From Rhizobium chutanense (GTDB taxonomy: Bacteria; Pseudomonadota; Alphaproteobacteria; Rhizobiales; Rhizobiaceae), in contig NZ_NWSV01000018.1 in the NCBI RefSeq assembly GCF_002531935.1, forward strand, positions 1-64,000: DNA of 64,000 bases. Direction: 5' to 3'. Shown piece by piece: positions 33,704-42,823 of this stretch. Each line of letters begins with the position of its first letter. The first letter of the stretch is position 1. The notes under the pieces are model-generated. The model had not been told where the DNA came from. It saw nothing but the letters and a program-made list of their open reading frames with translations, and made no database searches. Position numbers and translations under genes: made by a program.

Positions 33704-34540
33704 CTACTTGCAAACCTCGGCGTTGCGGTCGAGCAGTTCCAGCTTGGCGAGCTTGCCGGTCAGGACGAAATCGCCGTAATCCATCGTCAGGTCGCGGGTG
33801 ATGCCGTTCTCATAGAGCTTGAACGACATGCGGTAGACCGGCAAGGCATCCGATTTCGCATTCTCGTTGAAATAGGCGATCGTCACCGGCCAGAAGGCCG
33901 CTTTTGAGAAGGCGCCGGCATTGCCGGCATCGGCCTCCTCGGCGACCGGCGTCTGCTGCTTGCCGACGATCGTCGTCGTCACCAGCGATTTGTCGCCGTC
34001 GTCGGAGCCGTCGAAGACGCGCGCCTCGAAGAAGCGCTTGCCGTCCTTGGCGTGCTGGATCACGTCGAGCATATGCTCGGTGGGAAAACGGCTTTCGGCC
34101 AGCTGCAATTCGCGGCTCGACGGCTGCTTGAGATCGACCTTGACGCCATCCGGCTGATCCTCGGCCGCGCCATTGACCTCCTTGTCGAGCTGTTGGTCGG
34201 TGAAGGATTTGGTGTCGAAGGTGAACTTGCCGTCCTTGAGATTCTCGAAGGTCTTCGTCTGCTGGTCGCTGACGCGCACGCTGTCGCCGGTGTCGATCTG
34301 CGTCACGAAGCGGAAATTGGTGGTGAAGCCCTGGCAGTAGTTGCCGTCGAACTCATAGACCATGCGACCATACATGCCGGCAATGCCGGAACGATCCGAC
34401 GCATCCTTCAGTTCCAGGTCGTAGACCGCGCGATGTGCGACGAGGCCGGTCGCGATCGCAGCGCTTACCGCAGGCGCAGCCGCCCATGCATTGGCGGAAA
34501 CGCTGGCGAGAAGCAAAGCGACAAGACCTGATCGGAACAT
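33704..34540 (-). CDS. eipB: Periplasmic envelope integrity protein, EipB family (DUF1849)
   Basis: A 278-residue exported protein: signal peptide at residues 1-20 (ANAWA end), then an all-beta domain. It matches the EipB/DUF1849 family, described in Brucella as a periplasmic protein needed for envelope integrity and linked to TtpA. The two conserved cysteines that form the EipB disulfide are visible, one in NYCQGF (about residue 68) and one at the very C terminus (AEVCK). The phrase LVAHRAVYDLEL near the start of the mature protein is typical. It is divergent from ridA; single-gene unit. Confidence 0.87.
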   Translation of the reverse strand: MFRSGLVALLLASVSANAWAAAPAVSAAIATGLVAHRAVYDLELKDASDRSGIAGMYGRMVYEFDGNYCQGFTTNFRFVTQIDTGDSVRVSDQQTKTFENLKDGKFTFDTKSFTDQQLDKEVNGAAEDQPDGVKVDLKQPSSRELQLAESRFPTEHMLDVIQHAKDGKRFFEARVFDGSDDGDKSLVTTTIVGKQQTPVAEEADAGNAGAFSKAAFWPVTIAYFNENAKSDALPVYRMSFKLYENGITRDLTMDYGDFVLTGKLAKLELLDRNAEVCK

Positions 34541-34676
34541 TCATTAACTCCTGTTGGACTCGGTCGCGATGTTATAAGAACGCTTTCGGCCAAATCGAGG
34601 CTCGAACCTGTCATATTAAAGATTCCAGTCTTGATGCATAATTTTTGAAGAATTGACAACAAAAGCGGAGACGAAA

Positions 34677-35147
34677 ATGTCCGATGAAATTGCATCACGC
34701 CTGACTGAGATGGGGATAACCCTGCCCGAAGCCGCAGCCCCTGCTGCAAATTACGTTCCCTACGTCATCAGCGGCAATCTTCTCTATATCTCCGGCCAGC
34801 TGCCGCTCGAAGGCGGCAAGATCGCTGTGTCGGGCCATCTCGGCAAGACCGTCGACGTGGCGAGCGGCCAGCGCGGCGCCGAACTCTGCGCCATCAACAT
34901 TCTTGCCCAGGCGAAGGCGGCCCTTGGTGGCGATCTCGGCCGTATCCGGCGCGTCATCAAGCTGAACGGCTTCGTCGCCTCGGCGCCCGACTTCGTCGAG
35001 CAGCATCTCGTCATCAACGGCGCTTCCAACCTGATTGCCGGCGTGCTCGGCGAGGCCGGCAAACATGCCCGTGCCGCCGTCGGCATGGCCGCCCTGCCCC
35101 TGAACGCCGCCGTCGAAATCGATGCTATCATGGAAATCGAAGAATGA
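34677..35147 (+). CDS. ridA: RidA family protein (YjgF/YER057c/UK114)
   Basis: A 156-residue protein of the RidA family; archetypes hydrolyse reactive enamines/imines made by PLP enzymes. The longer 'RutC-like' variant with about 25 extra N-terminal residues is typical of rhizobial homologues. Motifs include NLLYISGQLPLEGG and the core INGASNLIAGVLGEAGKHARAAVG; the substrate-binding Arg of archetypal RidA is in this last region. The ATG at 34677 has GGAG seven bases upstream. Its stop overlaps the start of the glycerophosphodiesterase gene by four bases. Confidence 0.88.
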   Translation: MSDEIASRLTEMGITLPEAAAPAANYVPYVISGNLLYISGQLPLEGGKIAVSGHLGKTVDVASGQRGAELCAINILAQAKAALGGDLGRIRRVIKLNGFVASAPDFVEQHLVINGASNLIAGVLGEAGKHARAAVGMAALPLNAAVEIDAIMEIEE

Positions 35148-35860
35148 CCAATGCAGCCTGGATCAGGGACCTGCCGGTCGCCCATCGCGGCTATCACGAC
35201 CTCAACCGAGACGTCTGGGAAAACACGCTTTCGGCCTTTTCGCGCGCCGTCGAAGCCGGCTTTGCGATCGAATGCGATCTGCATTACGCCTCCGACGGCG
35301 TGCCGGTCGTCTTTCACGACGAGGACCTGCAGCGCCTGTGCAACCTCAACGGCGATGTGCGCGAGCGCACCTCCAGGGAACTCGGACTGATCGCAATCGG
35401 CGGCACCAGCGACAAGGTGCCGACGCTCAGCCAGCTTCTCGATCTCGTCCAGGGCAAGGTGCCGCTGGTGCTGGAACTCAAGGGTCGCGAGACCGATGAC
35501 GAAGGTTTTGCCGAAGCCGTCCTCGAAGTGCTTCAAGGCTATCAGGGCAAAGTGGCGCTGATGAGCTTCGACCATTGGCTGTTGCGCGATCTGAAGGCGC
35601 TTGGCTCACCCTACCCGCTCGGCCTGACCGCCGAGGGCAAGACTGCGGAGGCGTTCGCGACGCATGCGGCTGCAATGGAGATCGGTCTCGATTTCATCTC
35701 CTACTATTATGACGACCTGCCGAACGCCTTCATCACCGGCGAACGCGACAAGGGCATTCCCGTCATTACCTGGACGGTGCGCGACGAAGAGGCGCGCCGG
35801 CGGACTTTCGCCGATGCAGACCAGATGACCTTCGAAGGTTTCGACCCGCGTGCGGTTTGA
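35144..35860 (+). CDS. Glycerophosphodiester phosphodiesterase family protein
   Basis: A 238-residue GDPD-family TIM barrel. The catalytic first block is VAHRGYHDL (about residues 11-19) with ENTLSAFSRAVEAGFAIECD, followed by HYASDGVPVVFHDEDL, giving the His-Arg, Glu-Asp and His residues of the active site. The enzyme likely cleaves glycerophosphodiesters from phospholipid turnover to sn-glycerol 3-phosphate and an alcohol. No signal peptide, so cytoplasmic. It overlaps ridA by four bases and is probably co-transcribed with it and the downstream acetyltransferase gene. Confidence 0.9.
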   Translation: MTNAAWIRDLPVAHRGYHDLNRDVWENTLSAFSRAVEAGFAIECDLHYASDGVPVVFHDEDLQRLCNLNGDVRERTSRELGLIAIGGTSDKVPTLSQLLDLVQGKVPLVLELKGRETDDEGFAEAVLEVLQGYQGKVALMSFDHWLLRDLKALGSPYPLGLTAEGKTAEAFATHAAAMEIGLDFISYYYDDLPNAFITGERDKGIPVITWTVRDEEARRRTFADADQMTFEGFDPRAV

Positions 35861-35938
35861 CGCTCGCTTTTTGGCCAAGATCATGCGCAGACTGAAACAG
35901 AGCCGAGACCATCCTCCCACAGGCTTTGCATCTGCCGC

Positions 35939-37129
35939 ATGACCGACGAATTATCCATTCGCGTAGAACGCTCCTTCACCGCGATTTCCCCGGAGAGCTG
36001 GTCCAGGCTTTCCGGGGCGTCGAAGAGTGGCGCCACGCTTGCCTACAACCCCTTTGTTTCGCATGCCTTTTTGTCGTCGCTGGAAGAGTCCGGTTCGGCC
36101 AGCGCCGAGACCGGCTGGCTCGGACACCACCTGCTGCTCGAGACCGATCGCGGCGAGTTGATCGGCGCCCTGCCCGGCTACCTCAAGAACCACAGCCAGG
36201 GCGAATATGTCTTCGACCATGGCTGGGCCGATGCCTTCGAGCGGGCCGGCGGGCGTTATTATCCCAAACTTCAATGCTCTATTCCGTTCACGCCGGCGAC
36301 AGGCCCGCGTCTTCTTGTCGCCGAAGGCCTGCAGCGGCTGCCGATCCAGAGCGCGATCGCCGAAAGCCTGAAAGAGGTCGTGCGCCGGCTCGGCATCTCC
36401 TCGGCCCACGTCACCTTCGTGCCGGATGAGGAGATCGGCGTCTTCGAGATGGACGGCTATCTCCACCGTACCGACCAGCAGTTCCATTTCATCAACGACG
36501 GCTATGCCGACCACGAGGCGTTTCTCGAAACGCTCGCCTCGCGCAAACGCAAGGCGCTGCGCAAGGAGCGCCGCGCCGCGCTCGAAAACGGCATCAGCAT
36601 CGACTGGCTCACCGGCCGCGACCTGACGGAACGCATCTGGGATCAGTTCTTCAAATTCTACATCGATACCGGCGGCCGCAAATGGGGCCGGCCCTACCTC
36701 ACCCGCAAGTTCTATTCGCTGATCGGCGAGCGCATGGCCGACGACATCCTGCTGGTCATGGCCAAACGCGACGGGCGTTATATTGCCGGCGCGATCAACT
36801 TTATCGGCGGCGATACGCTCTATGGCCGTCACTGGGGCTGTATCGAGGATCACCCCTTCCTGCATTTCGAGGTCTGCTATCACCAGGCGATCGACTTTGC
36901 GCTTTCGAAAGGGCTGAAACGGGTCGAGGCCGGCGCCCAGGGCGAACACAAGCTCGCCCGCGGTTACCTGCCGGTGACGACACATTCCGCCCATTATATC
37001 GCTCATGCCGGCCTGCGCCGGGCGATCGGCGATTATCTCGCGCGCGAACGCGCCGATGTCGAGCAGATGAGCGAGGTGTTCACCGAGCACAGCCCGTTCC
37101 GCAAGGGCGAGCGCCTGCAGGAGGATTGA
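35939..37129 (+). CDS. FemAB/GNAT-like acyltransferase (DUF482)
   Basis: A 396-residue protein of the DUF482 type, related to peptidoglycan FemAB/GNAT-fold acyltransferases. Recognisable parts are the N-terminal AYNPFVSHAFLSSLEESGSA (about residues 34-53), GYLKNHSQGEYVFDHGWADA, and the C-terminal GAQGEHKLARGYLPVTTHSAH. No signal peptide or membrane segment. The family is widespread in proteobacteria but its substrate is not known. It lies 78 bases after the GDPD gene. Confidence 0.82.
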   Translation: MTDELSIRVERSFTAISPESWSRLSGASKSGATLAYNPFVSHAFLSSLEESGSASAETGWLGHHLLLETDRGELIGALPGYLKNHSQGEYVFDHGWADAFERAGGRYYPKLQCSIPFTPATGPRLLVAEGLQRLPIQSAIAESLKEVVRRLGISSAHVTFVPDEEIGVFEMDGYLHRTDQQFHFINDGYADHEAFLETLASRKRKALRKERRAALENGISIDWLTGRDLTERIWDQFFKFYIDTGGRKWGRPYLTRKFYSLIGERMADDILLVMAKRDGRYIAGAINFIGGDTLYGRHWGCIEDHPFLHFEVCYHQAIDFALSKGLKRVEAGAQGEHKLARGYLPVTTHSAHYIAHAGLRRAIGDYLARERADVEQMSEVFTEHSPFRKGERLQED

Positions 37130-37155
37130 CGCCGCCCTGCCGGCCGCGCTACCCC

Positions 37156-37199
37156 CTGCATAACTCCTTAAATCGGAATCGATTTAAGGAGTTATGCAG
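37156..37199. repeat. 44-bp perfect palindrome before the HIT gene
   Basis: Two 20-base arms (37156-37175 and 37180-37199) are perfect reverse complements around the loop GAAT. The arms contain TAACTCCTTAAATCG, giving an AT-rich long hairpin. It begins 27 bases after the acyltransferase stop and ends 38 bases before the HIT start, so it sits in both the 3' region of one gene and the 5' leader of the next. No T-run follows; it looks like a dispersed rhizobial palindromic unit. Confidence 0.8.
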
Positions 37200-37236
37200 T
37201 CATTCGAAATGCTGTAGGAACCGAGGAGATTTCGTG

Positions 37237-37668
37237 ATGACCAGCCCGGCCGACTATGACGACAACAACATCTTCGCCAAGATCCTGCGCGGCGAAATTC
37301 CCTCGCACCGGATCTACGAGGACGCCCATACCGTCGCCTTCATGGATGTGATGCCGCAGGCGCCGGGCCATGTGCTCGTCGTTCCCAAGGCGCCCTCCCG
37401 CAATATCCTCGACGCCGATCCCGCCACCCTCGCCCATGCCATCACCGTCGTCCAGAAGGTCGCCCAGGCGGTCCAAGAGGTTTTCGACGCCGATGGCGTG
37501 TTCATCGCCCAGTTCAACGAACCCGCCGCAGGGCAGACGGTGTTCCATCTGCATTTCCACGTCATCCCCCGCCATGAGGGCCTCGCCCTCAAGCCGCATT
37601 CCGGCAGGATGGAAGATGGCGCCGTGCTTGCGGCCAATGCCGAAAAGATCAGGGCGGCACTGGCGTAG
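37237..37668 (+). CDS. HIT family protein (histidine triad hydrolase)
   Basis: A 143-residue histidine triad protein of the Hint branch, which hydrolyses nucleoside phosphoramidates or acyl-adenylates. Start of the fold: NIFAKILRGEIPSHRIYED (about residues 9-27). The catalytic triad HxHxH is in TVFHLHFHVIPRH (about 106-118). The start at ATG 37237 has GAGGAG eight bases upstream; a GTG one codon earlier is possible. Followed by a terminator shared with clpA. Confidence 0.9.
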   Translation: MTSPADYDDNNIFAKILRGEIPSHRIYEDAHTVAFMDVMPQAPGHVLVVPKAPSRNILDADPATLAHAITVVQKVAQAVQEVFDADGVFIAQFNEPAAGQTVFHLHFHVIPRHEGLALKPHSGRMEDGAVLAANAEKIRAALA

Positions 37669-37700
37669 GGTCGCCCTGTCGGTTTCAACCAAAAACAAAA

Positions 37701-37723
37701 AAGGCCGCGGGTGACGCGGCCTT
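37701..37723. terminator. Bidirectional terminator between the HIT gene and clpA
   Basis: A perfect 9-base-pair stem (AAGGCCGCG with CGCGGCCTT) with a 5-base loop lies between the convergent genes. On the minus strand it is followed by TTTTTTGTTTTT (strong); on the plus strand only by TTTT. Confidence 0.8.
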
Positions 37724-37743
37724 TTCCATTCTGTGACGAAATC

Positions 37744-40236
37744 TCACTTCTTGCGTGGAACCTTCGGAACCGTGCTGCCCTTCTTGGGCGCATCGCGGAC
37801 CTCGGGCTCGGCCTGCGGTACGGTCTTGGCGCGGGTCTTGGGCGCTGCCTTGGTCTTCAGCTCGCCATCGCCCTCGTCGTCGGCTTCGGGATGGACGACC
37901 TCGGCTTCCGGCTTCGGCTTGATCGGCGCCGTATCCGGAATGGCTTCCAGCACGATGCCGGGCTTGCCGTCTTCCTTCGGGCCGACGCTGACGTTGACGA
38001 CGCCGCCCTTCTTCAGCTTGCCGAAGAGGATTTCGTTGGCCAGCGGCTTCTTGATCGTGTCCTGGATGACGCGGGCAAGCGGGCGGGCGCCCATCTTCTC
38101 GTCGTAACCCTTTTCCGCCAACCAGGCGATCGCGTCCGCATGCAGGTCGAAGGTGACGTTCCTTTCGGAAAGCTGGGCCTCCAGCTGCATGATGAACTTC
38201 TGCACGACCTTGTGGATGACAGCCGTCGGCAGCGCCGCAAACGGGATGATCGCGTCGAGACGATTGCGGAACTCCGGCGTGAACAGACGGGTCAGCGCCT
38301 CCTCGTCCTCGCCGGTGCGCTTGGACGAGCCGAAGCCGATCGCCGCCTTGGCCATTTCGGAGGCGCCCGCATTGGTCGTCATGATCAGGATGACGTTGCG
38401 GAAGTCGATCTTCTTGCCGTTATGGTCGGTCAGCGTGCCGTGGTCCATGACCTGCAGCAGGATATTGTAGATATCCGGATGCGCCTTCTCGATTTCGTCG
38501 AGCAGGACCACGCAATGCGGGTGCTGGTCGACGCCATCGGTGAGCAGACCGCCCTGGTCGAAACCGACATAGCCGGGAGGCGCTCCGAGCAGACGCGACA
38601 CCGTGTGCCGTTCCATATATTCCGACATGTCGAAGCGCAGAAGCTCGACGCCGAGAGACGATGCCAGCTGCTTTGCCACCTCGGTCTTGCCGACGCCGGT
38701 CGGGCCGGAGAAGACATAGGCGCCGATCGGCTTGTTCGGCTCGCGAAGGCCGGCACGTGCCAGCTTGATCGAGGTCGAAAGGGCTTCGATCGCGATATCC
38801 TGGCCGTAGACGACCGAACGCAGTTCCTGCTCGAGATTGGCAAGCACCGCTTCGTCGTCCTTGGAGACGGTCTTCGGCGGAATACGCGCCATGGTGGCGA
38901 CCGTTGCCTCGATCTCCTTTTCGGTGATCAGCTTGCGGCGCTTCGACGGCGGCAGCAGCATCTGGGCCGCACCCGTTTCGTCGATCACGTCGATCGCCTT
39001 ATCAGGCAGCTTGCGGTCGGAGATGTAGCGGGCCGAGAGTTCGACGGCCGATTTGATGGCATCGTTCGAATAGCGCAGGTGGTGATACTCTTCGAAATAG
39101 GGCTTCAGGCCCTTCATGATCTCGATGGCATCATCGATCGACGGCTCGCTGACGTCGATCTTCTGGAAACGGCGGACCAGCGCCCGGTCCTTCTCGAAGA
39201 ACTGGCGGTATTCCTTGTAGGTGGTCGAACCGATGCAACGGATCGCGCCCGACGACAAAGCCGGCTTCAGGAGGTTCGATGCATCCATCGCGCCACCGGA
39301 GGTGGCGCCGGCGCCGATCACCGTATGGATCTCGTCGATGAAGAGCACGGCGCCCGGATATTCTTCCAGCTCCTTGACGACCTGCTTCAGGCGCTCCTCG
39401 AAATCGCCGCGGTAGCGCGTGCCGGCGAGCAGCGTGCCCATATCCAGCGAGAAGATCGTCGCATCGGCGAGCGCTTCGGGAACCTTGCCTTCGACGATGC
39501 GCTTGGCAAGGCCTTCGGCAATCGCCGTCTTGCCAACGCCGGGATCACCGACATAGAGCGGATTGTTCTTCGAACGGCGGCACAGGATCTGGATGGTGCG
39601 GCTGACCTCGGCGTGACGGCCGATGAGCGGGTCGATCTTGCCGCCCTTGGCCTTCTCGTTGAGATTGACGCAATAGGCTTTCAGCGCATCCTGCTGCTTC
39701 TTGGGGCCACCCTCCTCCTCGCCGCCGCGCGCCGTCGGCTTGCTGCTTTCGGCTTCGTCCTCGGCGCCGCGCGGCGGGCGTGCTTCCGAAGCGCCGGGGC
39801 GCTTGCCGATGCCGTGGGAGATATAGTTGACGGCGTCGTAGCGGGTCATCTCCTGTTCCTGCAGGAAATAGGCGGCATGGCTTTCGCGCTCGGCGAAGAT
39901 CGCGACGAGCACATTGGCGCCGGTCACTTCTTCGCGGCCGGAAGATTGCACGTGGATGACGGCACGCTGGATGACACGCTGGAAACCGGAGGTCGGCTTC
40001 GAATCCTCGTCATAACCGGTGATCAGATTGGACAGTTCATTATCGACATATTCGACGAGCGTCTTGCGCAGCGCGTCGAGATCGACATTGCAGGCCCCCA
40101 TGACCGCGGCCGCATCGGCATCGTCGATCAGGGCGAGCAGCAGATGCTCGAGCGTGGCATATTCGTGGTGCCGCTCGTTGGCAAAGGTCAGTGCCTGATG
40201 GAGCGCCTTCTCTAAGCTAGGCGAAAATGTTGGCAC
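37744..40236 (-). CDS. clpA: ATP-dependent Clp protease ATPase subunit ClpA
   Basis: Hsp100 unfoldase that feeds substrates, including N-end-rule proteins brought by ClpS, to ClpP. The 830-residue protein has the Clp N domain (about 1-140), then AAA1 with Walker A GDPGVGKTA (about 229-237) and AAA2 with Walker A GPTGVGKTE (about 510-518). The ClpP-docking loop IGFGSSKR lies near residue 625. The C-terminal tail of about 70 residues is rich in Lys, Pro and Ala and is longer than in enterobacteria. It lies 10 bases after clpS. Confidence 0.96.
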   Translation of the reverse strand: MPTFSPSLEKALHQALTFANERHHEYATLEHLLLALIDDADAAAVMGACNVDLDALRKTLVEYVDNELSNLITGYDEDSKPTSGFQRVIQRAVIHVQSSGREEVTGANVLVAIFAERESHAAYFLQEQEMTRYDAVNYISHGIGKRPGASEARPPRGAEDEAESSKPTARGGEEEGGPKKQQDALKAYCVNLNEKAKGGKIDPLIGRHAEVSRTIQILCRRSKNNPLYVGDPGVGKTAIAEGLAKRIVEGKVPEALADATIFSLDMGTLLAGTRYRGDFEERLKQVVKELEEYPGAVLFIDEIHTVIGAGATSGGAMDASNLLKPALSSGAIRCIGSTTYKEYRQFFEKDRALVRRFQKIDVSEPSIDDAIEIMKGLKPYFEEYHHLRYSNDAIKSAVELSARYISDRKLPDKAIDVIDETGAAQMLLPPSKRRKLITEKEIEATVATMARIPPKTVSKDDEAVLANLEQELRSVVYGQDIAIEALSTSIKLARAGLREPNKPIGAYVFSGPTGVGKTEVAKQLASSLGVELLRFDMSEYMERHTVSRLLGAPPGYVGFDQGGLLTDGVDQHPHCVVLLDEIEKAHPDIYNILLQVMDHGTLTDHNGKKIDFRNVILIMTTNAGASEMAKAAIGFGSSKRTGEDEEALTRLFTPEFRNRLDAIIPFAALPTAVIHKVVQKFIMQLEAQLSERNVTFDLHADAIAWLAEKGYDEKMGARPLARVIQDTIKKPLANEILFGKLKKGGVVNVSVGPKEDGKPGIVLEAIPDTAPIKPKPEAEVVHPEADDEGDGELKTKAAPKTRAKTVPQAEPEVRDAPKKGSTVPKVPRKK

Positions 40237-40246
40237 GTTCAGATCC

Positions 40247-40603
40247 TCACTTCTTTTCCATGACGCATTGCAGCGGATGCTGGTGCTGCCGGGCGAAGTC
40301 CATCACCTGGCTGACCTTCGTTTCCGCTACCTCGTATGTGAATATTCCGCATTCGCCGACGCCGTGGTTATGGACATGGAGCATGATGCGGGTGGCACTT
40401 TCACGATCCTTTTGAAAAAAACGCTCCAGAATATGGATGACGAATTCCATGGGCGTGTAGTCGTCATTCAAAAGCAGCACGCGGTAGAGATTGGGCTTCT
40501 TGGTCTTCGGCTTGGTGCGCGTGATGACCGAGGTTCGATTTCCGTTCTCCCCGTTCCTTTCGCTATCGTTCTGCATCCGGATCGGCTTTGCGATCATTGT
40601 CAT
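40247..40603 (-). CDS. clpS: ClpS adaptor of ClpAP
   Basis: A 118-residue adaptor that recognises N-end-rule substrates. It has a flexible basic N-terminal tail (about 1-36), then the ClpS core with YRVLLLNDDYTPMEFVIHIL (about 40-59) and the binding-pocket region HVHNHGVGECGIFTYEVAE. Co-transcribed with clpA. The ATG at 40603 has GAGGAATGA upstream; an ATG two codons later is also possible. Rhizobia can carry a second ClpS paralogue; this one, next to clpA, is the canonical copy. Confidence 0.95.
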   Translation of the reverse strand: MTMIAKPIRMQNDSERNGENGNRTSVITRTKPKTKKPNLYRVLLLNDDYTPMEFVIHILERFFQKDRESATRIMLHVHNHGVGECGIFTYEVAETKVSQVMDFARQHQHPLQCVMEKK

Positions 40604-40793
40604 TCATTCCTCAAGCAATCCGGCGGAGCATGGGAGGGTGCTTTTTCCGCCGAATATCTGAAACACTAACTTAGTTCATAATAGGCCGATTTTAAGCCCC
40701 CTGTCAGTCACTGCAATCAAGAAATGGCCGGCATGCACGGGAAAGACTAAAAAAGTCCCCGGCCGATCCATGCAGACGCTGCGGCGAAAGTGG

Positions 40794-40831
40794 AAACAAA
40801 AAAGACCGGCTACAGATGCGTAGCCGGTCTC
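40794..40831 (-). terminator. Terminator of the phasin gene
   Basis: A perfect 10-base-pair stem (AGACCGGCTA with TAGCCGGTCT, 40803-40812 and 40821-40830) is followed on the minus strand by a T-rich run TTTTTTTGTTT. Confidence 0.85.
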
Positions 40832-40873
40832 GGTATTTCAACATATAGCGCAGGTTGCACTATTAAAATCAAA

Positions 40874-41245
40874 TCATGCGGCGGCAGGTGTTGCCGGCGG
40901 TGCCTGGCGAGTCGCCTTGGTGACGGCAGCAGCGATCGGCGCCTCATAAGGCTTGTAAGCGGATTTGGCGAGATCGGCATACATTTCACCGAGCTTCGTC
41001 GTCTCGGAGACCAAGCCTTCGAAATACGCCCTGACGTAGTTGGTCTGCAGTTCGAAAGCGGCCTCGAAGCTCTTGACGCCGGCCAGCGTTTCGAAATGCG
41101 TCACCGCGTCCTGAAAGGATTTCTTCGAATAGTCAGCGGCTTCGGCGGCGATCGCCTGGAATCCCCTGGTCGTTTCGGAATAGGTTTTCAGCGCCGTATC
41201 GACGGCTTCCTTGCTCTTCCTGTTTGCATCGTCAAAGTTGAACAT
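40874..41245 (-). CDS. Phasin family protein
   Basis: A 123-residue small helical protein of the phasin_2 type, which coats polyhydroxybutyrate granules. It starts MFNFDDANRKSKEAVDTALK and is predicted almost all helical with amphipathic repeats (FQAIAAEAADYSKKSFQDAV, FEAAFELQTNYVRAY). The C terminus is Ala/Pro/Thr-rich. GGAGG is seven bases before the ATG at 41245; a longer frame upstream lacks support. It stands alone, with a clear terminator. Confidence 0.87.
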   Translation of the reverse strand: MFNFDDANRKSKEAVDTALKTYSETTRGFQAIAAEAADYSKKSFQDAVTHFETLAGVKSFEAAFELQTNYVRAYFEGLVSETTKLGEMYADLAKSAYKPYEAPIAAAVTKATRQAPPATPAAA

Positions 41246-41454
41246 GACCGTCCTCCGTTGGGCTGTGGGATGGCGGCAGGGTAGCTGCAACGCACAAATA
41301 GTCAAGTAGTCTTGTGCATTGCAAAACATTCACAGGTTGCATTACAAAAAGATAACAAAGCATGCGCGCCGGGGCACGTACGTCTTTAACTGATTTTGCT
41401 AATATATATCAGAATGCCACAACCGGAAGCTTCAAAAAAAATTTGGCTCGGCGG

Positions 41455-41497
41455 CGAAAAAAATAAAAGAGACCGGGCGGAATGCGCCGCCCGGTCG
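41455..41497 (-). terminator. Terminator of the DUF3126 gene
   Basis: A perfect 10-base-pair stem (41471-41480 and 41487-41496, GACCGGGCGG arms, 6-base loop) is followed on the minus strand by TCTTTTATTTTTTT. Confidence 0.85.
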
Positions 41498-41518
41498 TCT
41501 TGAAACATTCGAACGCGA

Positions 41519-41722
41519 TCAAAGATCGACGTCGAGGATCGCCATCGAAAAGTTGTAGGAGCGGTCGCCGTCCTCGTCATCGACATAGACGACGCCCAGA
41601 AATTCTTCGCCGAGATAGACTTCCGCAGAATCATTCTTGCGCGGACGCGCCTTGACGACGATCTGCGGGTTCAACATGCGTTTGAAATAGGCGTCGAGCT
41701 TCTTGATTTCTTCTGGCTTCAC
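41519..41722 (-). CDS. DUF3126 family protein
   Basis: A 67-residue conserved alphaproteobacterial protein (DUF3126) with the phrases KKLDAYFKRML, RKNDSAEVYLGEEFLGVVY and a highly acidic YVDDEDGDRSYNF. Function unknown. It begins with GTG at 41722, eight bases after GGAG; no ATG is in frame upstream. A terminator follows at once. In alphaproteobacteria it often lies next to cysE, as here. Confidence 0.85.
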   Translation of the reverse strand: MKPEEIKKLDAYFKRMLNPQIVVKARPRKNDSAEVYLGEEFLGVVYVDDEDGDRSYNFSMAILDVDL

Positions 41723-41860
41723 TCTGTCATCTCCGTAAACGGTCTTGATTGGCCGCTTCTTGCACAGGAAAAGCAGCGGTGTAAAGGCAAGGGTGACCGC
41801 TTGGCGATTTCTGTCCCCGCTCCGGTTCCGCCGGCTTTTCTTTCCTTTTCCAACAGGCGC

Positions 41861-42694
41861 TCAGATATCGGCGCCGATGACCTGGTCCATGTTGCGCGAC
41901 GGTTCGGAACAACCGGCTTCGCCGACGACCTTGGCCGGTACGCCGGCGACCGTCTTCTTGGGCGGCACTTCCTTCAAGACGACCGAGCCGGCTGCGATGC
42001 GCGAGCAGTAGCCGATCTCGATATTGCCGAGGATCTTGGCGCCGGCGCCGATCATGACGCCGCTACCGATCTTCGGATGGCGGTCGGCGCCCTCCTTGCC
42101 GGTGCCGCCGAGTGTGACGCCGTGCAGGATCGAGACGTTGTCGCCGATGACAGCCGTCTCGCCGACGACGAGGCCGGTGGCGTGATCGAGGAAGATGCCC
42201 TTACCGATGCGGGCGGCCGGATTGATGTCGGTCTGGAAGACGCTGGAGGAGCGGCTCTGCAGATAGAGCGCGAAATCACGCCGGCCGCGGTTCAGCAGCC
42301 AATGGGCCAGACGATGCGTCTGCAGCGCATGGAAGCCCTTGAAATAGAGCACGGCTTCCATGAAACGCAGGCAGGCGGGATCGCGGTCGTAGATCGCCTG
42401 GATATCGACACGCAGGATGGAGCTCCATTCCGGCCAGTCGAGCAGCATTTCCTCGAAGGTCTGACGAAGCAGGTTCGCCTGCATGTCGGGATGATCGAGA
42501 CGTTCGCAGATGCGGTGGATGACGCATTCCTCGAGCGAATGGTAGTTGATCACCGTCGAATAGAGGAAGGCGGCGAGAACCGGATCCCGTTCGGCAGCGA
42601 GCCGGGCTTCCTCGCGCAGGCTGTCCCAGATGGGATCCATCACCTTCAGCGGATGGCCCGTCTCAAAAGCACGGATGTCAGTCTTTGCGACCAT
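41861..42694 (-). CDS. cysE: Serine O-acetyltransferase
   Basis: Makes O-acetylserine for cysteine synthesis. The 277-residue protein has an N-terminal helical domain (about 1-150) with DPIWDSLREEARLAAERDP. A left-handed beta-helix of hexapeptides follows (about 160-250) with catalytic residues in FLDHATGLVVGETAVIG and ILHGVTLGGTG. The C-terminal tail is short. GAGGAGAG precedes the ATG at 42694; an ATG at 42715 would add seven residues. Sulfur metabolism also appears in metC 3 kb away. Confidence 0.96.
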   Translation of the reverse strand: MVAKTDIRAFETGHPLKVMDPIWDSLREEARLAAERDPVLAAFLYSTVINYHSLEECVIHRICERLDHPDMQANLLRQTFEEMLLDWPEWSSILRVDIQAIYDRDPACLRFMEAVLYFKGFHALQTHRLAHWLLNRGRRDFALYLQSRSSSVFQTDINPAARIGKGIFLDHATGLVVGETAVIGDNVSILHGVTLGGTGKEGADRHPKIGSGVMIGAGAKILGNIEIGYCSRIAAGSVVLKEVPPKKTVAGVPAKVVGEAGCSEPSRNMDQVIGADI

Positions 42695-42823
42695 CGCCGC
42701 TCTCCTCGTTGCCATCAGGAAGGCCGTTTTCGGAATGCCAATATATAGAGGAAAACGCCAATAACATAAATGGGTGCCCTCGCCATCGTTTTTTAGATGA
42801 GGTTTTACGGCATCACGATGATG

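Noticed and set aside
37711..40215. Long plus-strand reading frame (over 800 codons) opposite clpA
   Set aside because: It is the antisense shadow of clpA in GC-rich DNA; clpA has all expected motifs, while the plus-strand product is Arg/Asp-rich low complexity without any domain.
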